A stretch of DNA of 64,000 bases from Trichoplusia ni (GCF_003590095.1 NC_039478.1:6882001-6946000); one strand, 5' to 3'. Shown: positions 28,101 to 40,358, counted from the first letter of the stretch. Numbers and translations: made by a program. The notes: generated by a model not told the origin, from the sequence alone.

Positions 28101-31100
28101 CGTTTACAACTGAATACCAACTTTAATGCAGTCAGGTAAACTACATTAGAACTACAGAACTGGGTGCAAACTGAGAAAACAAATGTGCTCTATTACGGCT
28201 GTTGAAAATGTACACAGAATTTTCCCGAGTTGCTGTTGTTTCTCTACTTTTGATGTATTTTAAATGGAATTGTTAGGAATGATAAATGGAATAATGAAAT
28301 TTTGAGATAATTAGGCATATCGTTTTTCAAAAACGGGTAAATGCTACAGCAATTCGGGCTCATCTTTATTTTTTTTACTGGTATAAATTTCGTCAATCTT
28401 CGGTTGCGGTCATTAAATATTTTATCTTATTTTAAGTCCAACATATGTTTGACGGAATAGAATCTTTCAAATCCAACAGAGGAAGTGCTAAAGTCTGAAG
28501 ATTTAAATTACTCAAGGGAAAAAAATAGAGCCAATACATTTTTTTAATCTGTGTTCCACTGAAGTTCCAATACGAATTTAAGTGTTTTCACCTTTAACCA
28601 TGAATAAAGCTAAACGGACAAAAATTGATACTGCAAGTTGCATGAACATATTCTAGATAGAATACTCACAAATACTTGACCTATTCCAGGACAATTCCAT
28701 TTTCTGAAAATCAAATACCGTTAGATGCTTTTCGTTGAAAAGGCTTGAGTTTGAAGCGAAAAATCATTTGTAGAGTTCCATTTACCGAAGGTAGAGCAAA
28801 GTACTATTTCCTTGAAATTTCTTACTTTATTCCTGAGAGTCTTCCACAACCTCTTAAAGTATGGTTGTTGAAAACTGACAGCGCAATACACATCTCCTTG
28901 CAATGCCCGGCATCTCTCTTCCTCATTCACAATAATGTTACTTTTAGACATGGTGGTAGGACCCCTGTTCACGTTTTAAACGATAACTTAAGATATTTTC
29001 AAGACTGAATAAACGTGATTTCAAAATAAAGAAACATACTTAAGAGTTAAAACTAACTAACGCCATCTAGGTGGGATAGAGTAAAAGTATGTATTGGATT
29101 ATGTTGATCCAGTATTCTAGTTTTGTTATTATTTTTATATTTTAATAACAATGTTTTTATATTGACATCGATTACATATGCATCTTCAATTCTAGAGCTT
29201 TTGAGTCTATGAAAGACCGTTTACACTTTTTAACCTTATAAAAGTGTTGAAATTGGATTATTTAAATGCAGTTATAGAACAAATACAACTCGATTTATAA
29301 TACAATTTTATTAACATAAAACATGGTTTTATCATCTTTAGAACAGAAAGTAAGTTTACACTGTCACCAGATATTTTATAATAAAAAATATGAATTTCCA
29401 ATAACAGGAAAAAAATTCTTCGCTGTTTATTAATCCATTTCTCACTGATATTTTTATGTTTATCGACCTGGAAGATTAATCCAACCAAAAAAATCTACTG
29501 AAAGTATAAGTTACACAGAAACACACAATACTGAAATAAAAAACCGCTTGAATACCGAACATAGTTCATTAGAAGAGGACAGCGATAGTTCTGTCACTAC
29601 ACTGTGAATGAGTGGGCAGAACTCGTCCCCTCCACCGGCGCAAGCGCCTGTTTTGGTACAGCACTCGGGTAACAAACAATTCCAACTGAAATGAAAACTG
29701 TATAAATAAATTATGCTATAAATTCTAAAGTGAAAAGAGGTGTTTAGTTTGATTATGTTTATCATTTAAAAAAGTTAAACGAAGAAATATATTATTATAT
29801 GTTTGCGTTATGTTAGGGGACACTCGGTTTTGCCTACAAATACTTCAGAAAAGTCATCAGAAAACATGAAGACAAAATTTTAGTACTGAAAACAATCTCC
29901 CCCCACTTCATGGCTCCTCTACAGGTCTCACACTCGCGTAGTGGGAGTGTACCATGCACTCACCAACACAGCGACAGGCGAGCCCTCAACACAGCCTCCT
30001 AGCTCACGCACACTAGCACACCCTCCCGTGTCCGTACGTACACAGGCACTCTCAGTCCACAACACAACCTCCTCTACTGCACTCACGCGCAGTAAAAAAA
30101 GATAACGCGATCTATCGATCTTTTTCCAAATCCAAAAAACAACGTCGCCAGATAGCCTTCATGAATATAGTTGGATAGAATTGACGTCTTCCAGCGAACG
30201 CGTCGCTATACCCCGAGACATTTATTTCGATCACAATATTTATGACATCGTAATTAATTAAACATGTCGTTTTAATTATGTAAATACAAATGGGTGATAA
30301 TCAATTTAAATTATGTGTTTTGATCTCGTTCGCTTAATTTAATGTAAACATATATTTATCATTATTCGTGGCGTTTTTACGGTGTTAACGCTTAGGTAAT
30401 ATAAAGCTCGGCGGGATGTTTTTTGTTGAAGCTAGCGGATAGTTGAGTGCCGGTAATATGTTTGGACTTGGAGAACAGTGATATGTACTTTGTGTTCGCG
30501 TTACTTTAAATGGAATTCTACTGATCTCATACCATTATGGAACGTCACCAAAATGGTATGGATGTGTGGGTAGGTAAGGGTATATAATTTTTTTTTTATT
30601 TATTCTAATTTCAAAGTTATACTTTTACATTATTTATCTGTAACCGGAGTTTAAATGTAAGATATTTCATCCTTATGAATTTATTTCATGTGAAAATATG
30701 TGGGGCGTTGTCGGAATGTCTTTCAGAGTTTATTGGGGTTGTAAATCAAACCCTTGATATTACAAAAGTTTGCTTTGTTCCAAATACTTGTACTGAACGT
30801 TTATTTTCCAATAAATTACATATTATTTGATCTTGTATGACCTGTTATTAAGTGTATAACAAGTTTATGTTGTATATAATCCTAATGTGTATTCACAATT
30901 TGTAAAAATATTTATAACATTTTTATTCACAAAAATATCACGTAAACTTAATTTTCATAAAAACTAATGAATTAATTTCAAAAGACTAAATTTTGCACTT
31001 ACTCGCCATACACTTAGAACACTACACAAAGTTGTAAAATAATAACGTACAAAAAAAGATCAATCATCAGACGCAAGAAATACCCGTCGCTACATTTACT

Positions 31101-34100
31101 ACCTACCGAACATATTTCAACTCTTCCTTATGTTGTCGATTAATTCCCCTAGGGCAAGGTCGCGTCAACCAGTTGGGAGGGTTGTTCATCAACGGTCGTC
31201 CGCTGCCGAACCACATCAGGCTGAAGATCGTGGAGATGGCGGCGGCGGGCGTGCGGCCCTGCGTCATCTCGCGCCAGCTGCGCGTCTCGCACGGCTGCGT
31301 CTCCAAGATACTCAACAGATACCAGGTGAGAGACTTACAAGTTGAGATGATTCACAGGAGAAGATACTCTTGCTTTAACATTGTAGGATTTTGAAGAAAG
31401 CTCTTTACCTGTCTTTAAAGTTCATATCTGTAGACGTACATATTAAAATAATATTGTAATTTAAAAATCGGATAGAGCGTTAAGGTGGAATACCTTAACG
31501 CTAACTGTCAAATGTTCAAATTAATCAATCTCAATTAATTAATCTGCAATGTTAACCATTACAACTTTTATATTTTTCTACTACTAAAAATAGAATAAAA
31601 ACACTCAAAGTACCAAACCGTTGCCAAACAAAAAAAATCAACCAATCTTTGAATCAAAAACTATATTCCCGGTATTAATATGACTTTTCCTACTAGACTA
31701 AAAAACTTACTAACAAACAACTTGTATAACAGCAATGAAATAACTTGAAATAAATTAGCAATATTCTACTAAATTGGCGCCTGAAGAACTGTTCGAACAA
31801 ACCCGGCAGTAAATTTTCAGCAGTAAACTTTGAATTTTAATACTTACTCAAACGGAGTTTGTTGGAAAATAATATTTAACTCAAAGATCAAGAATTTCAT
31901 ATTTCAAAACATTTACTCAAACTGCTTTAATGCTATACACAGTGCTTGTTTTAATTCTAATTTATTGTTTTTAAAAGCAATTTATAATTTCTGGTCCGAT
32001 AAAACCTAATTATTAAGAAAAAATGAAGCGTGTTCTGTAATCTCCGAGAGTATCAAGTCAAAATGTCGGCTGAGCATAAAATACACACATCGAAACAATA
32101 ACTTACAATTGTGTCCAAAACACAAAGTCGGGGGACTTTTATAGACATAAGAGTATTATATGAATGTCGCCGCCAACGCATATCGACTGGTCAGCCAGTA
32201 AACAATTGCCATTGATCTGTTGCCCAACCGAGCCTGAAGGTTCGTTTTCACCACCGCTCCTACAACTACAATAATAGCGATTGTTTTGCCCAGGAAGCGT
32301 TTAGCTACGCTCCGCGAGTATAGGGAACAGAGCTACCTACCTGCCACCATACATCTAGAAATATGTACTGAAACTACAGTAATAACGTTATTATAGTGTT
32401 TTGTTTTCTACTATAATATTGTTTGATTCTAATGTGTTGTGTTCTATTGAACGAATGAACGATTGTTTAAAATTACTTTACGAATATAGTACCAATTTGG
32501 GGAAGATTTTGTATAATAAATTTTGCCAGCGATCCTATTTAATTACTAAAATAAATTTAGTACGTAAATTACTTGAAGGTGTTTCCTCAAAATTTATTCA
32601 ATGTACATTCATACCATAATCCATGTATAAAAAGAAAAAAAACGATTTTAGTCAAGCTCAAAACGCAAACGCTTTTTATCACGACTTATACATACTTCTT
32701 TGTTCAAATCGTTGTTTTTTTTTTGTACAATTGTACGTATTTGATGTATACCGAATTTATGTAAAATATTTTGATAAAATATAAAATGATATAATAAAAC
32801 AACGATCGATCTCGCCTAGGAGACGGGCTCCATTAGACCAGGTGTGATTGGAGGGTCCAAGCCCAGAGTCGCGACGCCCGAAGTGGAAGCCAGAATAGAA
32901 GAACTCAAGAGGCAAAACCCAGGAATATTCTCATGGGAAATAAGAGAAAAGCTAATAAAGGTATGTATCTATATTAAAACAGGTCAATTTTAGTGTTCCA
33001 GGAACATAATTTCATTGTTGTTCTCTTAATCTTTAATATAATCCAGTTATATTCCAATTTACAAAAACAATTCTCGTAAAAGTTTAACTGAGACCTTCGC
33101 AAATATTGTTTTCAGGAATCAATTTACCAGAGTTCGATTCAAGCGAATTGAAAATATTTTTTACTTAAAATAGTTTCCGGGGTAAAAATTCATAACTTTA
33201 TTGCGCTGAATTTCCAATAAATCGGATTAACCGAACTGCACGACCTACAGACGAGTGAACACTCAACATATTGGAAAATAAAAAAAAACGATCTGTAAAC
33301 TCTTTTAATATAGATATGTAATTTCACTCATATGATCAAACAAGCACTTATGAAAATGAAAACAAATGTTTCGAACGAATCAATTCAATAATACGAAAAT
33401 AAATCATGCCTAAACGCCAGTCGTATTTGTATTAGGCCCATCATATATCAAATCGTTGAACGAACCTTTTATTTGTGATAATGAGGCAATGAGAGACAAA
33501 CGTCGGTTACAGGAGGGCGTGTCTGACCCACCCAGCATCTCGTCCATCTCGCGGCTGCTCCGCGGCGGCGCTCGCGACCCAGACGGCAAGAAAGATTACA
33601 GCATCGACGGAATACTCGGAGGTAAGCACATCACAAATAACACAAACCCACGCAAAAATAAAAACCCTCTATACTAAAGCCCTCCCATTCGTGACGCTGA
33701 ATAACGTGTAGGTCTTAGCATTCGTATGACATCGATATCTTTCACATACATTTCACCCTTTTAAAGTATTAAACCTGTATAAATATTTTATACAAACAAA
33801 TCCTAACAATTTTTTACTTACTTACCAAATGCGATAAATTTTAGTAACATTAAAGTATAAAGATCACTTCCGATGATATAAAATATGGACTAACCAACAA
33901 ATATTGCACAACTTCCCATCGTTTATGGTGTGCCGGCGATTTAAATGCCGCAACCTGTCAAAGCTTTCTCACGGGCCGGTCAAAAAATCAATTTCCGCAC
34001 ACAAATTTTACTTCGTCATTGTTGCCATTTGAAATATTGAAGTTTGTTCTCGACGCATCAAAGGGCGGCGAATGAAGGCAAATGGGTGAAAAAGGTGACC

Positions 34101-37100
34101 GACAAAGTGTACCGCGGTCGCCCGCCGCGACTCTCGATAGTGCTGAAATACGAACAATCCACGTAACATGTTTTGGTTGTAGTGTCATTTTTGCTATTTT
34201 GTCGCCAAGTTTAATTGTGCTCTGAATGTACCTGTTGCCTTTGCGGCTTCCCGTACAAAGTCGTGCCGCCCACCTAGTGTTCAATGTTATGCAACTACAA
34301 CAGACTCGATTGTCACATCGAACTTGTTTTTACCGGTTTTTAATCTGACTTCTATTGATATAAATTAGGGCAATTAATCAGTAGGCTACGTATAAGTATC
34401 AAATTTGTTGCGTAAATTATAAAACAGGAAAAAATAAATTGCGCCTAAACAGTATTAAGCTTTTGACTTTAAATATAGTTATTTTTACATTTAATTTCAC
34501 CTCAAGTACAAAAAAGCGTGAAAATATTATTTAGCATTTGATTATTGCTGTTACTAGGTATTTGATTACACTGTTTTACGGTTGATGTATGCAATCAGAG
34601 CAATAATTACGCCATCATAACAAATTTATGGCCCATTGAAATGTAATCAACAACTATAGGTAGTGGAAGACTTAAACTAGTTCAAGATGTAGGTATTTGT
34701 AATAAATCTTTTGCATGGAATTTACTTAACACTGGAAAGATTAACTAAGAGTTCCATAACGATCCCTGAGTTTAAATCATTGCATTGTTTAAGCATCGAA
34801 GCTTTACCTTTATTTCTAGATGTAGAATACGTAAGACTTGTATAAGCCATATCATGATTGGTTTTTATTGTCGATATTTTCATACCTTAAGTTCCATTTC
34901 CATTCCATTTCGGTCCATTTAACAAAAACAGACTATTATTTTACGTTTTAATTTTCATGAGATACATTTAAAAACTCCGTAAAACACAGGTTTAAATCAA
35001 ATCGATTCAGCACACAATAAGTTCCCACGGTAAAGGCACAAATCAAGTGATAATAAAAAGATGTCAGTGCTTTATGGAGCCACACACAACGAACGCATTT
35101 GTTAACATACATTAGTGCATAATAAATCCAGTCATTAGTAATCAACTTATAGGCAATTTGCATATTTTGCACGGCGTGGAGCTGTTAAGGTATTATTCAC
35201 TGTATTATCTATTAAAGATTAGCTTATTAGCAGCTAAACTGGACTCCGTCTTAAAGTGGTTTAGGCTTAATAAAATTGTAAGAGAAAAACTCGTGATTTA
35301 CATTCAGTGTCCAAATTTGTGCAAAGTATTAATTAAAGTACAAAACATACATTTTAAGTGAATATCTTTCTGTTACTATTCATTTTAATTTCGGAGCATA
35401 TTAATGTCCACTGTCCTTATAAAACTCTTACAATATCGTTGAAGAAAATGCTCTATACATAAATACATTAGGACGACTTGAAGACTATGTAATTTTCTAC
35501 CTTGACAATCTCAGACATTCAACATCTATTACGTATAAAGTCGTAGTGAACATTTTGCTTTCACAGTCGCATCAAGGCAAAACAAAAGAGTGCGGGCGGG
35601 CGATAAAATCTCACATTTGTTTAATAACATCGGTCGTTAGAATCAACTAATGTCGTCGTCTGTGGCCGTGGAGAGGCAATTATCAAACCACCGACAAGTC
35701 TTGCAATCACTCTATATCTGACTTGGATTTACTTTGGTTTATATGGCTTTAGTTTAAAGTTAAGCAAGGTTGAAAGAGAAAACAATGGGAGTTACCTTGA
35801 CCAGTTTAAATAAGACTTTTGAGTTTATAGTTTGAAACGTGCTTCATAAAGCTCATAGGAAAGTTGATAAAATGTTTCCCTATTCCACTAGTGCCTACAT
35901 ATCATACACGTAAAATTAACTTCGTCAATTTTCGTATTTAATTTAATTAAGTAGGTAGCGTACTTCATCGTTGCCGATGTATCATATAAGTCTCTAGAGC
36001 ATTTTATTTTGACAATTGGTATTCATGTTGATGTCAAAAACATTTAAATTAAGTTTGTCCGTCAAATAACATTGACATATCTGCCTAACAACAGAACAAT
36101 GCTTCCAATCTTGTCACATGTAATGTAATTTTTGAAGAGTTTAGAATGATGATAATTACTTCTTTATGCAATTAAATGCATATATGTAATTTAATTTCGG
36201 TTTAAGTCTGTTCCTATGGAGTCGAACTTTCTCTGATCGTATCCATGTAAACCTAACGTGGCATCACAATTATTTAGTGGGCATTTATTACCTCGCGTTG
36301 TATTCAAGACAATTCTGTCTCATCACATTATTCAATGAGCCCTCCGCGAAGGCACGAGTGTCTCCGGAAGTGGCCGAGCAGGGCCGACAAAGAAGGCGGA
36401 CTGCCTTTGAATGAGCATTAACAAGCTTACATCATAGCTTTATAGTGATACTTTACGACCTTTTACAATTTATTTTAATAAAACTATTGTACTTGTGTAA
36501 TGTTATAGAAGTTTCATACAACATGCCTGTCATGATAGATTTAATAAAAAATTGTAAGTGGCTTTTATATAGATGTGAATAATAAAACAAATACCTATAA
36601 TATATGTACAAAGTTTCCAACGTTAATAACTTAAAACCATTTTCTGAAAATAAATATTAAATGCGCACCAAATAATAAATACGGTATATAATTCTAAAAT
36701 GACGAAATGAAATATTGAGACCATTTTTATAGTTTTATTATTTCCATTCTATTAAATCCTTTGACGGCTTTTTATAAGCCAATTAATGCCGTGGGAGGAA
36801 ATAATATTGGACGTCAACAAAGTACTGAAAACACTCGTGTTTGTAGTTTCATAATCCGGCTTTATGGATCAACCTGTGGCCTGAAGGTTAACAAAACAAT
36901 TTTTAATAGATTAAAAGCTTGAAATAAAAACCTTTTAAAAAGGGTTTTAATAAATTGCCTTTTTTTGCATAGCAAACCCGCGCAACTTTACATAAACAAG
37001 TATTTTATTTTATGGTCTCATTATTTTACTCGTTGTCACACGAACATACAAGACAAAGTCCTTTACGGAAATGTTATTCGTAATAGCGAAAAAAGGTTTG

Positions 37101-40079
37101 GTGATATTAATTTAAATCAAGAAGCTCACAAGCGTGCGGTAAGAAACAAGCAACGCCGCCCACAAAACGCAGACGTGCTAATCCGACCATCTGTTAACAT
37201 TGAAACAACCCGCTGAAACAAAGGCCGACCCGACCGTTTTAATGAACCCAGATTATGAAGGTGTTAAACCTTCGCCGCCGCTCTTTCAACTCCCAAATTA
37301 TGACTTTTGAGCGGAGCCGCGCGCGCGCCTCTTCACGGGGTCACATTTCGGCAATCGCCAAAGTTTCTCTCGCCCTCTCCCACGTACAACTCATCCATAA
37401 ACCTCTCGCCTTTCTTTGAACATAAAATCCCTCATAGTTTTGCTTTACTGCTCTCGACAATGAAAACATCCAGAGTGGACTTTACGACCCCGTCATAAAG
37501 TTTAAAATCGCTCTCGATTATTTCGTGTTTTCGATTTGTATTTAGCCTCATACGTTATGATCAGGACTCGGAACAAAAAAGACTAAATAAATCTGTCCCT
37601 GTCTCGGCCAGCCGGAGAATTTGAGCAATGTAAATCATTTTATTACAATACGTTGTTTTTTATTTGTCGCAGCCTTTGTGCTTAGAGATGTTGCCTCGTG
37701 CGTTTAATTATTCCGATGTATCATTATGAGGAAACAAATTAGGGGAATAAAACAACGTACCGTAATATGCAATAAATCAGTACAAAATAAGAGCTTTAAG
37801 TTTTATAAGAAAACATTGGTAATAAAAAGATCCTTATATTGTTGCTCAATTACAAAATTTCTTCTTTAGTAGTTGTGTGCGCTAATGAGCTTAATGTATT
37901 AATGGTCCATATTAAATATAGTTCTATGGTCTCAATAAAATGATTTACCTATAACAAGCTGTTGACCATATTTACAAGCGAAACCAAGAAATACATAAAT
38001 ACTGTCGTATTGAATACATATATTTGTGTGTAACTACCAATTTAATCTGTGGGTGTCGTATTAAACTCGTGCTTTCGCCTTCCACGTCATAAATCCAGCT
38101 CGCGACACCAAAATATTGAATGGTGCCAAAATGTCACCCGAACAGCAAAGAGACCGACAAAGGGGCCGCCGCGCTGGGTGTTCCTTATTCCGCGCCACGC
38201 TGAGCCCCTATTTTTTCATCTCATTCAATTTTGACTTCTTTCAAAAGGCTATTAATATAAGCCGCATTTTTTAAAATCAGTTTTAAGGCCAAAGCCGTGT
38301 ATTGTTGCGGGTGTTTTTTAATCAGTTTCCGTAGGATACCGCTACCGATTTATAAATGAGACCGACCCGCGATCCCCGCCGTTCTTGATTTAGGCGAATT
38401 AAAACATGATGTGGGTTTATACAAAAAACACTCTGTTAATAAATAACGCGTGTTTCAAAAAAAGAGATGAAGACAAATTACCGTAATATAATGTCGTATA
38501 AATTAGAGGATTGCGTCACGAACATGACAGTTTATCGTCTTCTACTTAATCATTAGAGCGTTATTAATATGTTAAACAATAGATGAAGAATAAGATTCAA
38601 TCTAAAACTATTTTAAGTTGTACAGGATATGAGTGTTTGGTAAAAATAATATGATACTTCCTTTTCAGGTCGTGGTTCAGATTCGTCAGATATAGACTCA
38701 GAGCCAGGGTTGACGCTGAAGAGAAAGCAGCGTCGTTCCCGTACAACGTTTACTGGGGAACAGCTAGATGCCTTGGAAAGGGCCTTCCATCGCACGCAAT
38801 ACCCTGACGTGTACACTCGCGAGGAACTGGCTCTGCAGACGGGGCTCACCGAAGCTAGGATACAAGTAAGAAACCCATCAGATTATTCTCCTATAAGATA
38901 ATTTTGAATTAAAACTTGAATGCTGCGATACTGTATTTTACCTTTAAAATACATAATGTATGTATAGAAAAAACGATGTTTAAACTAATGATTAAAGGAA
39001 TGATATATAAACATGTGTTGTTTGAGAATTACTTAGACAAAAATGGTATAATTTTTAAATAGGAGCGTAAATTTGCAAAAGTTTCAATATCAAATGTTTT
39101 TGTATATCTTAAGTGATTTATAAGAAAAATAGGTGAACTAGTACAAAACTCATATAAGAACTTTGTTTATTTATTTGAATGATACCTTAATGTGTTTTCC
39201 CACATTTTACGATGAACAAATATTCTTCTCTTTACAATTATATTCTATCTTGATAAAATTGCGTAAGCACCTCGTAATGAAACTCTGAAGTAACATAGCG
39301 AGCTTATCTCATTCTTCGAATTTATTTATTTTATATTTTATTGCCAGGTGTGGTTCTCCAATCGACGTGCCCGACTACGAAAACATACTGGTTCAAATCC
39401 CAGCCCCGGAATCGGTGGCTACTCTGCAATACCAATGCCACAAATACCATGCCCATACCCTGCGGGAGAGATACCTTCGTTGTCCCAACACCACCCACAA
39501 CACCCAGACGCATGGCACCATCAAAAATATGCCAATTATAACCAACTCATGGCACAATCTCAACATTTGAACCAAGCTTTCCAAAATGCTGCTTTTCCTA
39601 GCACTTCCGGAACCACTTTCGGTCATTTAGTTCCAGGTGCAAATGGCCCACCCCACAGCCAAATATTGGACAGTGGTATCCCAAGAAACGACTACGCTCG
39701 ATACCCTAGTAGTGATATTTACAACAAACCTATTAATTACTTACCAAAAGAGGCTGACGTTGATGATAAAGTCAACAATGATGAAGTGATTGAGCCAAGA
39801 GAAGATACCTTCGAGAAACCTCCCGGAGACGAGTACAGCAAAACGTTACCAAATAATGAATATCCAAAAGTTCCCGCTGATTACTCCAAAGTGTCTGCCG
39901 ACCCGACCGCGGCTTCAAACTGGAGCCCCTCCCACAACTCATTGAACATGAGTCTGGCAGGTCTCTCCAGTGAATACAAGTACATGAACGATCCGTATTC
40001 GTTTCCGAACGTGTCTGATCCACTGACGCAACATAATTATCCAAATCCACCCAATGCTGCAAACAAATACTGGATTTGA
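16118..40079 (+). CDS. gsb-n: Pax transcription factor, gooseberry / gooseberry-neuro type
   Basis: The coding sequence joins 16118-16190, 31153-31325, 32820-32960, 33513-33621, 38669-38865 and 39348-40079, giving 474 aa. All junctions have GT-AG ends and keep phase. The product is a nuclear sequence-specific DNA-binding protein for segment and nervous-system patterning in this family. Seen domains: paired domain about residues 25-148, octapeptide YSIDGILG at 158-165 (a Groucho-type repression motif in Pax3/7 relatives), homeodomain 186-245 with WFSN and Ser at homeodomain position 50, then a 229-residue tail rich in Pro, Asn, Ser and Tyr. The last intron splits the homeodomain at codons 46/47, the usual place for Paired-class genes. 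The tail motif YSKVSAD...SNWSP and the ending NKYWI recall gooseberry-neuro rather than gooseberry, so I prefer gsb-n; assignment to the Pax3/7 group is near certain, paralogue choice about 70 percent. Confidence 0.92.
21969..22018. repeat. 25-bp direct tandem duplication
   Basis: Two adjacent 25-bp units, 21969-21993 and 21994-22018, start with AGTATTATAATCGAATAATT and differ by a single base (cactt against cgctt). This is a recent slippage-type duplication in Pax intron 1. No function is evident. Confidence 0.8.
23795..23822. repeat. Perfect 12-bp inverted repeat
   Basis: AAATTCCGTAGT at 23795-23806 and its exact complement ACTACGGAATTT at 23811-23822 are separated by 4 bases, so the DNA or RNA could form a short hairpin. 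It lies in intron 1 of the Pax gene. It could be a protein-binding palindrome or a chance or transposon remnant. Confidence 0.75.
27690..27805 (+). repeat. Decayed dispersed repeat (copy 1)
   Basis: Segments GGAACCCTATTACTGAGAC, ACAGATGTTG and CTGTTGCCGCTATAACAAAG occur in this order. I recognise them from an abundant lepidopteran interspersed repeat whose consensus runs through 'cctattactaagactccgctgtccgtc' and 'cacagatgatgtatttctgttgccgctataac'. The copy at 55720-55895 in this window shares the first half. This copy is internally deleted. Confidence 0.55.
29511..29687 (-). other. Possible minus-strand terminal exon inside Pax intron 1
   Basis: On the minus strand a strong acceptor (a pyrimidine-rich tract ending in TTTCATTTCAG) precedes an open stretch encoding WNCLLPECCTKTGACAGGGD and more, to a stop at 29511. 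An AATAAA-type signal lies further down near 29310. Upstream on the same strand a good donor (TTG followed by GTGAGT, near 29970) closes a GC-rich block. Together this resembles a two-exon transcript antisense to the Pax gene, more likely non-coding than coding because the GC-rich block has no ATG in the right place. Speculative. Confidence 0.22.
29880..30110. promoter_or_regulatory. GC-rich promoter-like block in Pax intron 1
   Basis: A block rich in CTC, CAC and CG steps stands out from AT-rich surroundings about 1 kb upstream of the paired-domain exon. On the minus strand it reads as GAG/GTG-rich DNA. It could be an enhancer, an internal promoter of the Pax gene, or the promoter of a minus-strand transcript. 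Confidence 0.3.
31153..31325 (+). CDS. gsb-n: Pax gene coding exon 2 (paired domain, N-terminal subdomain)
   Basis: The exon follows the acceptor cccctag and ends before gtgaga. It encodes residues 25-82: GQGRVNQLGG, FINGRPLPNHIRLKIVEMAA, GVRPCVISRQLRVSHGCVSK and ILNRYQ. This is the wing and helix-turn-helix of the PAI subdomain, almost invariant in Pax3/7-type proteins. The Met in the run VEMAA is internal; the frame is open upstream only because of the intron. Confidence 0.97.
31326..32819 (+). other. Intron 2 of the Pax gene
   Basis: AT-rich intron of about 1.5 kb with no gene content that I can support. A modestly GC-richer segment lies at about 32165-32300. Confidence 0.85.
32820..32960 (+). 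CDS. gsb-n: Pax gene coding exon 3 (paired domain linker and RED subdomain)
   Basis: These 141 bases in phase 0 encode 47 residues (83-129): ETGSIRPGVIGGSKPRVATP followed by EVEARIEELKRQNPGIFSWE and IREKLIK. The GSIRPGVIGGSKP linker is diagnostic of paired domains. The exon is bounded by an ag acceptor at 32818-32819 and the donor gtatgt at 32961. Confidence 0.96.
32961..33512 (+). other. Intron 3 of the Pax gene
   Basis: AT-rich intron of about 0.55 kb between the two paired-domain exons. Nothing else is seen in it. Confidence 0.9.
33513..33621 (+). CDS. gsb-n: Pax gene coding exon 4 (end of paired domain, octapeptide)
   Basis: The exon encodes EGVSDPPSISSISRLLRGG, which is the last helix of the paired domain, then a short acidic linker and YSIDGILGG containing the octapeptide. 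The DPPS-SSISRLLRG sequence separates gooseberry types from Drosophila Paired, which lacks an octapeptide. It ends in phase 1 at the donor gtaagc. Confidence 0.95.
33622..38668 (+). other. Intron 4 of the Pax gene
   Basis: About 5 kb, separating the octapeptide exon from the homeodomain exon. GC-rich blocks occur at about 34050-34150, 36330-36410, 37260-37380 and 38150-38210. Two of these hold TCF-like sites beside GCCGCC helper-like sites. No coding exon was found. Confidence 0.8.
34055..34070 (-). promoter_or_regulatory. Possible TCF site fused to a helper-like site
   Basis: Read on the minus strand, this gives CGCCGCCCTTTGATGC: GCCGCC directly followed by CCTTTGATG-like sequence. It combines the TCF HMG site and a helper-like site within 15 bases, in a GC-rich block of intron 4. 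The last helper base is C rather than the preferred A or G. Confidence 0.25.
38669..38865 (+). CDS. gsb-n: Pax gene coding exon 5 (homeodomain, first 46 residues)
   Basis: After the acceptor ttttcag the exon encodes an acidic GSDSSDIDSEPG spacer, the basic KRKQRR entry and homeodomain residues 1-46, ending in TEARIQ. The segment RTQYPDVYTREELA is typical of Paired-class homeodomains. It ends in phase 0 at gtaaga. Confidence 0.97.
38866..39347 (+). other. Intron 5 of the Pax gene
   Basis: AT-rich intron of 482 bp that splits the homeodomain between codons 46 and 47, with a gtaaga donor and a ttgccag acceptor. Nothing else is seen. Confidence 0.9.
39348..40079 (+). CDS. gsb-n: Pax gene coding exon 6 (homeodomain end and C-terminal tail)
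   Basis: The exon starts with VWFSNRRARLRKHTG, the recognition helix with Ser at position 50, and continues for 243 codons to the TGA at 40077. The tail is low in recognisable folds: it is rich in Pro, Asn, Ser and Tyr, carries an acidic stretch (DVDDKVNNDEVIEPRED) and three to four YSK/YPK-type steps. It is the expected transactivation or repression region. Confidence 0.95.
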   Translation: MWFSNRRARLRKHTGSNPSPGIGGYSAIPMPQIPCPYPAGEIPSLSQHHPQHPDAWHHQKYANYNQLMAQSQHLNQAFQNAAFPSTSGTTFGHLVPGANGPPHSQILDSGIPRNDYARYPSSDIYNKPINYLPKEADVDDKVNNDEVIEPREDTFEKPPGDEYSKTLPNNEYPKVPADYSKVSADPTAASNWSPSHNSLNMSLAGLSSEYKYMNDPYSFPNVSDPLTQHNYPNPPNAANKYWI

Positions 40080-40300
40080 CGAAGTACTTAGTTACTATAA
40101 ACTTTTATTGTTTTAGTAAATATGAGTAAATTTTATTTAAATTATATTTTAGAATAATTATTTTAATTATGACCGTTTGTGAGAAATTACCTCTTTTTGC
40201 ATTCCATTTAATTATACCTATCATAAAACCAAACATTTGTACATTTTAGTAAGAGAGTCATTAGATATTAAAGGGTTACTATCAATTATGTTTTTCATTT

Positions 40301-40306
40301 AATAAA
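40301..40306 (+). terminator. Poly(A) signal candidate of the Pax gene
   Basis: AATAAA lies 222 bp after the Pax stop codon; a second AATAAA is at 40343-40348. Either would end the Pax transcript just before, or inside, the 3' end region of the convergent giant gene. Confidence 0.5.
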
Positions 40307-40358
40307 TGTATCAAAAACCTTGTAAAAATAAAAATACAATTAAATAAATGCTCACTTA

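Larger units (their letters stand above)
16191..31152 (+). other. Intron 1 of the Pax gene (about 15 kb)
   Basis: This is a large intron with donor gtgagc and acceptor cccctag. I see no well-supported gene nested in it. It contains GC-rich blocks that may be regulatory (about 16880-16990 and 17175-17210), a 25-bp tandem duplication, a perfect 12-bp hairpin, a decayed dispersed repeat near 27.7 kb, and a promoter-like GC-rich block at 29880-30110 with a possible minus-strand transcript next to it. Large first introns of patterning genes often hold enhancers. Confidence 0.8.

Noticed and set aside
33988..34284. 98-codon minus-strand frame in Pax intron 4
   Set aside because: It covers a GC-rich block that is better explained as regulatory DNA; no family resemblance.
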